A stretch of DNA of 64,000 nt from Polyporus tsugae (taxonomy: Eukaryota > Basidiomycota > Agaricomycetes > Polyporales > Polyporaceae). The notes beneath the pieces were generated by a model. That model did not search any database. It saw only the letters and a program-made list of their open reading frames with translations, and was not told the origin of the DNA. Where the stretch lies: positions 744,001 through 808,000 of the forward strand of contig JAHRBS010000008.1 of assembly GCA_024305745.1 (NCBI GenBank), given 5' to 3'. The position numbers and the translations under genes are program-made. Shown piece by piece: positions 60,296 through 64,000 of this stretch (the stretch's first letter is position 1; the number at the start of each line of letters is the position of its first letter).

Positions 60296-61475
60296 TCACT
60301 CTAGATCCCCATGGACCCAATCGTCGTTCGTGAAGCTCTGTGGGCCTGGGTGGACCTGAAAGTCCTCCAACTGATGACTCATCGGAAAACCCTCGTTGGA
60401 CCAGGACGCAACGTTAGGCGGAGAATGGTACGGCGATATCTGCATGTCCAAAGTGTCGCGGTCACGGCTCGGGTGTATGATGTTCGGATATCCCGGCACG
60501 GTCATGGAGGCGATGGGTTGGCCAGGTAGTACACCAACTTGATCCTGAGCTGAGTCCCTATACCCGTGTGCCATCTGACCCATTGTACCAGTTCCGAACA
60601 TAGATGGGCCGGCGTATGCCTCCGTCCACCATCCACCGATTGTAGGGTGCACAGCAGAGGGGCCTGCAAGGTGAGTGCTTGTGTACATGGTCTGGGTAGT
60701 GATGTGGCCAGTCGACGTAACATCATTGACTACGTCTGTCTGAGGTACTACTATTGGGGGTGAATTATATGAACACCGTGCGCTGAGATCTGCACCACAA
60801 TACATAGACGACATACCTTGATGTATCACTTCGGAAGTACCAGCAGTAAACTGAGGATGATCGAGGGCCGCGAGTCTTGCACCACTCTGTTTGGAGGCTA
60901 ACTTCTGTCGTTTAGTAGGAGCATCCTTGCAGCCCACAAGACCCTTCTCGATACAACGGCCACAGGGTCGACCCGAGTCGCAGCGCTTCCCCGCTTTGCG
61001 GCAATTGACGCACTGTGGATGGCGAACACACTCGTCAGATCCGCTGTTCAGTGTTGCCCTCCGGTGTCCCCCACTTACGGCGGTCTTCACGCCCGGCCGG
61101 CTCTTCCGCGCCAGCCTAACGCTCGGAAATCTGGACAGTATACCACTGGACGAGGCACCTTCGAGCGTAACTGAACTCTAGTCAGCCAAAACCGTCAGAT
61201 AATGTTCGCGGCTGACTCACCAAGCTGTGAACCATGGAGCTGAAGACGAACTTGCTGTTGGTCGACAACATGGACTCGGAGTTGTACAGCGGCTCCGGGG
61301 AGGGTGGGATTCGGAGAATCGAGAACAGGCATTGTATCACCAACAAGTGAGCCTGGTGAGGTATGAGTCAACCAACCCCTATGTATGAGCGCACTCAGGA
61401 CTCACGCAATTGTGTTTGTGATAGAACGAGCACAACATCTTCCGGAGGAAGAGAAGTGGACAGTGGAGTTGTCAT
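60296..61475 (-). CDS. Zn2Cys6-type fungal regulator
   Basis: Exons in coding order 61475..61406, 61352..61221, 61170..61079, 61012..60296; 336 aa; all junctions in frame. The first about 97 residues read as a separate module (MTTPLSTSLPPEDVV, PGAAVQLRVHVVDQQQVRLQ). Next is the six-Cys cluster CVNCRKAGKRCDSGRPCGRC...GC with spacing C-x2-C-x6-C-x5-C-x2-C-x7-C, then a basic KDAPTKRQKLASKQSG. This is the Gal4-class DNA-binding domain, or the closely related Agaricomycete GC-rich variant. The remainder is Gly/Pro/His/Ser-rich and probably disordered. No fungal-specific transcription factor middle homology region is present, so the protein is short for the class. The first Cys codon follows directly after an intron. 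Targets unknown. Confidence 0.82.
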
Positions 61476-64000
61476 GCTACAGTCTACTAGTTGCAAGAGA
61501 TGGCAGTGAGATGTGGTCCGCAAGTGGAGAACAAGACCTGTACATGATCTGGCTTCATGGTAGGCAATCAAATGTTCAGCTTTATAGATCTTGCCAGAGA
61601 CGTGAGGCCTCCTCATGAGGTCTGAGGTTGACCAAGTGAATGTACATTGTACAACTACGAGTACCTCATTCCTGATACAATCTCCGATCGCCCCAGCAGC
61701 ACCAACAGAGCAGATTGCCACATTAGACTCACCACCGGGGAGGGTGCAGATATGGTCTCGCACTCATTAGCTTCGGGCATTAAAACACCCCCTCTTCCGG
61801 GTTCCCCCCCCCAACACGGTGGAGGGGCGCTTAATGCACCGCCACCCTAGCGTTTGGAAACACTTTCCATATAAATCCACTGATAATGATAGCATCACTC
61901 AGGCATTAATAAAATGTGCAGCACTTATACCCCCGGCCGTCCAACACCTCTACCTGCTGTGCTCGGAACTCAACATGTGTTCGGTCTCTATGCAATCCAC
62001 AACAAGTCCCCAGCACGCGAGAGGCTTCGTCTCTGCCAAATGGGGCCGCAGAGGCCTGCATGTATCCGGGGTCAGCTGAAGTTGTGTGGAGAGCGCAATC
62101 TGGCCAGAGCTCTAAGATCCAGGGCCCTCCCGGTTGCCTCTACAGTGTCTACCAATCAGCTCTCATTCTCCGAGTTCGAGCCGCCTCGCAAAACCAACCT
62201 CACTCCCTGCAGAGCGCAGTTCGCCCCAGTGGTTCCGTCCGTTGCTGTTCTCAGACCGCTGCAGAGCTGCGTACTTCTCCACAGCAGGGATTCAGGATTG
62301 GATGGAGGGTCACTCGACACAGCCTTGAAGAGCGCAATTCGCCACGTGTGTTTGATCCCGTCGAGGAGGAACACGGCAGCTGATGCAGCGCTGATGGCCC
62401 GCCATTGATAGGGCCCGGGAGGGACCCGGTCCCAGGACCCACAGTAACTGTGCGGCGCACCGGCGCATCTTCCAGACAACGGAGCTCTGACTTAAACGCC
62501 TCCAAACCCCGGGCCCCAATGCCGAGTCCCTGAGCCTCGTATGATACGACCGCTGTGACTTCAAAGCCATAGAGGTTATTTTTGGAGGATGGATGGTATC
62601 CAGGCCAAGTGGATGACGCAGTTCTTCGCGCAGTGCGCACCCCCTCTCTAGTGGCTGCAGAATGTGTTTTGCTGCAGCCTCAGTCCGACAAGCAGTCTCC
62701 ACTCTGCTGCACACTTTTCTACAATTCTCTACAGCGTACATCGCCGCGGCGCCGTCTTCGACATCACGACAGACTCAGAGCGCATCCCACCGTGGTAGTA
62801 GTCTGCTTTCATTTGACCCCCTCGAACCGGAGGGTCCCCACTCTGAGTTTGTCAGCATCAGTTTGATCTCCGATGACGCGTCGGGATCTATACACGCCCG
62901 ACGCGTCGACCTGTTCGTGCGCTTCTGTGCCTACTCTCTACCTTTGCCTGTCCATTATGCAGTCATTAATGTTACCCACTTCTAATCCAACTGTGCCGCC
63001 CGCTATTCATTTTTTCTTTACTCCTGAGGGACACTGCACTCTGCTGACAGCTTATCTCTGCAAAGCTCCAGTACGATCCTGGGGTCTGTCAAGCCTTGGA
63101 TGGCATGCAGCATGGCGCTGATCACGATGTACATCTCGACTGTGGTTAAACAACGCGTGCATAAATTCTCCAAGCATCCACCCGACCTCATCATATATAA
63201 AATCAAGAATCATACTTAACTTGTCCTTCTCCGAATAATATCTACCCTTCCGTCTCGTGTCCGACACCTCCGGGGAACAGCTGGTGGAACCATGCGGTGG
63301 GGCGCCATGAGCCAGGTGCTGAGCGCTGAGGAAGGATGGGATATGGAGGATGGAAAACCGCCACAGGGAAGGAAGCCATGTGGATGGAGGTGTAGTGAGC
63401 AGGAGCGGGTGAGGGCGAACCAAGACAAGGGAGTGTGTAGTCGTCGGGCGGGACGTTTTTGTCGTACCTCCGTTTTCGAGTCCTCTGCTAGGTCGATGTT
63501 AGGGTGAGGAGACTAGGATGACAGACATCGAACAATACAAGAGCGTTCTGCAAGACAGTGCGAGAGAGGGGGAAAGCGGGAGAGGGAGAACGATGAGAGC
63601 GTGTGGCCTTCGGCGCGCTGCGTTGAGTAACCGTCTCAGGAGAGATCGCGTAGCCGTCAAGCTGGAACGTATGGATGTGTGCCAAAGACGGAGCCGCCTT
63701 GTCGGGTGGTGGAATCTTGAACTGGTCCAGGCGAACAACTTGAACGCGGAGCCTTCGAGGGCACGAATGTGATTCGACGACACACCGGGAGGAGCGCGAC
63801 AGCGTCCCAGTCATGAAGAACTTGCCAAATTGTGGGTCTATGGGTTGAGTTTCGACGAATCGAACAGCCGGAGAGTCGCCAGAAGACATCAGAGGAACGA
63901 CGGAGGGGTGGGCAGGAGCAAGACAAGCGGCCGTACACTGCGCGGAGCGCGCTACCCAACACTGCCAAAACAAGCTCGTGCTCCCTCTTTGGTGCGTCGT
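61476..64000. other. Terminal 2.5 kb without a supported gene
   Basis: Frames here are overlapping and inconsistent. Noted items: two related short direct repeats (gagcgcagttcgcc near 62211 and gagcgcaattcgcc near 62331); a perfect 11-bp inverted repeat at 62875-62885/62897-62907; and a minus-strand stretch 63423-63060 including DKLSMILDFIYDEVGWMLGE, which reminds me of a repetitive Agaricomycete gene family but breaks off with a frame change. The minus frame 63973-63488 may be the 3' end of a gene outside the window; no domain seen. Confidence 0.35.
62875..62907. repeat. Perfect 11-bp inverted repeat with 11-bp spacer
   Basis: The arm gacgcgtcggg at 62875-62885 is the exact reverse complement of cccgacgcgtc at 62897-62907. 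Each arm also contains the palindrome acgcgt. It could be a regulator binding site or chance. Confidence 0.6.

Noticed and set aside
63052..63423. Minus-strand peptide with DKLSMILDFIYDEVGWMLGE
   Set aside because: Reminiscent of a repetitive Agaricomycete family, but the continuation changes frame and I cannot name the family securely; left in the terminal-region note.
63488..63973. Minus-strand frame of 161 codons at the window end
   Set aside because: Open in two frames at once with no domain; may be part of a gene beyond the window, but nothing supports it.

Overview
The window is nuclear DNA of a filamentous basidiomycete, most likely an Agaricomycete of polypore type. The evidence is dense short GT-AG introns (about 50-70 nt), GC-rich coding sequence, many F-box proteins, multi-exon cytochrome P450s, and ordinary eukaryotic housekeeping genes (H2A/H2B, C-8 sterol isomerase, signal peptidase subunit 2). 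No bacterial, phage, CRISPR, rRNA or tRNA feature was recognised. Exon joins were worked out by eye from splice signals, reading phase and protein similarity.

Layout. 1-897: 3' part of a SET-domain gene. 1279-2883: galactonate-dehydratase-type enolase-superfamily enzyme. 4335-5888: divergent histone H2B/H2A pair. 6306-11530: long low-complexity reading frame running in phase into a HECT-like E2-binding ubiquitin protein. 12741-15164: P450 copy 1. 15986-17584: F-box gene (minus). 18442-20882: P450 copy 3 (minus). 22447-24171: F-box gene broken by two TAG codons. 24300-24630: F-box fragment (minus). 26334-27924: membrane protein (minus), with a decayed relative at 28733-29976. 30202-32036: second H2B/H2A pair. 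32932-37275: two-RRM protein. 38571-42749: two F-box genes. 43327-45797: P450 copy 2 (minus), followed by debris of the HECT-like gene. 47285-50539: repeat of the F-box gene pair, first member decayed. 51516-54545: head-to-head ERG2 and SPC2. 54961-55899: glutathione transferase (minus). 56783-59218: F-box plus WD40 gene (minus). 60296-61475: Zn2Cys6 regulator (minus). The last 2.5 kb holds no gene I can support.

The main theme is local duplication. The tail of the HECT-like gene plus P450 at 10.2-15.2 kb reappears inverted at 46.6-43.3 kb. The F-box pair at 38.6-42.7 kb reappears in direct orientation about 7.7 kb downstream, and the inverted P450 block lies between the two copies. The H2B/H2A pair exists twice about 26 kb apart. 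P450 and F-box families expand in this way in wood-decay fungi. No pathway cluster is obvious: the P450s have no synthase or transporter beside them.

The most unusual single item is the gene at 56783-59218. An F-box/leucine-rich protein of the lineage-specific type is joined in phase to a WD40 propeller, which makes a candidate new SCF substrate receptor.
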